5,343 bases of DNA from Lachnoclostridium sp. UBA739 (GTDB lineage: Bacteria > Bacillota_A > Clostridia > Lachnospirales > Lachnospiraceae), in assembly GCA_002297865.1 (NCBI GenBank), contig DBKX01000025.1, forward strand, positions 10,114 to 15,456, written 5' to 3'. Position numbers and translations under genes: made by a program. Position 1 is the stretch's first letter. Each line of letters begins with the position of its first letter. Positions 5,289 through 5,343 of the stretch are shown piece after piece. Under the pieces are notes generated by a model. That model had not been told where the DNA came from and ran no database searches. It was given only the letters and a program-made list of their open reading frames with translations.

Positions 5289-5343
5289 ATGGAAGAATTA
5301 CTTAGAATTAAAAATCTTAAAATTGCTTTTCCAAAAAAAGATG
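5289..5343 (+). CDS. Start of a peptide ABC transporter ATPase, DppD/OppD type (3'-partial)
   Basis: Only 18 codons are present (MEELLRIKNLKIAFPKKD). The pattern L-L-x-I-K-N-L-x-I-x-F fits the first beta strands of ABC ATPase subunits of the Opp/Dpp class, which commonly begin with a form of LLEVKNLKVSF. The Walker A, signature and Walker B motifs lie beyond the window. Position as the fourth gene after SBP, B and C, close spacing and a good ribosome binding site support the call. A DppF-like partner ATPase would be expected next, which cannot be checked here. Confidence 0.75.
   Translation, partial: MEELLRIKNLKIAFPKKD

Noticed and set aside
1..5343. tRNA or rRNA genes, CRISPR arrays, insertion sequences, phage or defence genes
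   Set aside because: No CCA-ended cloverleaf, regularly spaced repeats with unique spacers, transposase motifs or terminal inverted repeats were seen; the window is filled by ordinary metabolic and transport genes.

Overview
The window looks like chromosomal DNA of a low-GC, plant-polysaccharide-degrading Firmicute, most likely a Lachnospiraceae / Clostridium phytofermentans-type anaerobe. This rests on the A+T-rich codon use, GGAG/AGGA-type ribosome binding sites, a family 3 carbohydrate-binding module on a Pro-Ser-Glu-Thr linker, and a Gram-positive lipoprotein-type binding protein. The species assignment is inference, since no rRNA or other marker gene is present.

Layout: (1) Positions 1-476 hold the 3' end of a secreted carbohydrate-active protein: a repetitive linker followed by a C-terminal CBM3. 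Its catalytic part lies upstream of the window. (2) Positions 477-648 are intergenic and hold a strong stem-loop terminator (507-557), then a probable promoter and ribosome binding site. (3) Positions 649-1800 encode an intact M20D-family metallo-amidohydrolase (aminoacylase / N-acyl-amino-acid hydrolase type). (4) Positions 1801-1913 are intergenic and hold a good sigma-A-type promoter whose -10 end and start site are covered by a perfect 7-bp inverted repeat, a possible operator. (5) Positions 1914-5343 are the first four genes of an Opp/Dpp-type peptide ABC importer: lipoprotein binding protein, DppB-like permease, DppC-like permease, and the first 18 codons of a DppD-like ATPase. A large imperfect hairpin (3459-3514) sits between the binding-protein gene and the permease genes. 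Its core repeats the last codons of the binding-protein gene.

How the genes may work together: the importer would bring in a peptide or peptide-like solute, and the cytosolic M20D enzyme could cleave amide bonds of N-acylated amino acids or small conjugates. They are co-directional and adjacent, but the importer has its own promoter, so the functional link is only suggested. The CBM3 protein belongs to a separate, terminated transcription unit.

Nothing here amounts to a new kind of system. The genes are ordinary. The points most worth checking are the duplicated palindrome/hairpin after the binding-protein gene, the inverted repeat over the importer promoter, the short C-termini of the CBM3 and of the second permease, and the unresolved substrate.
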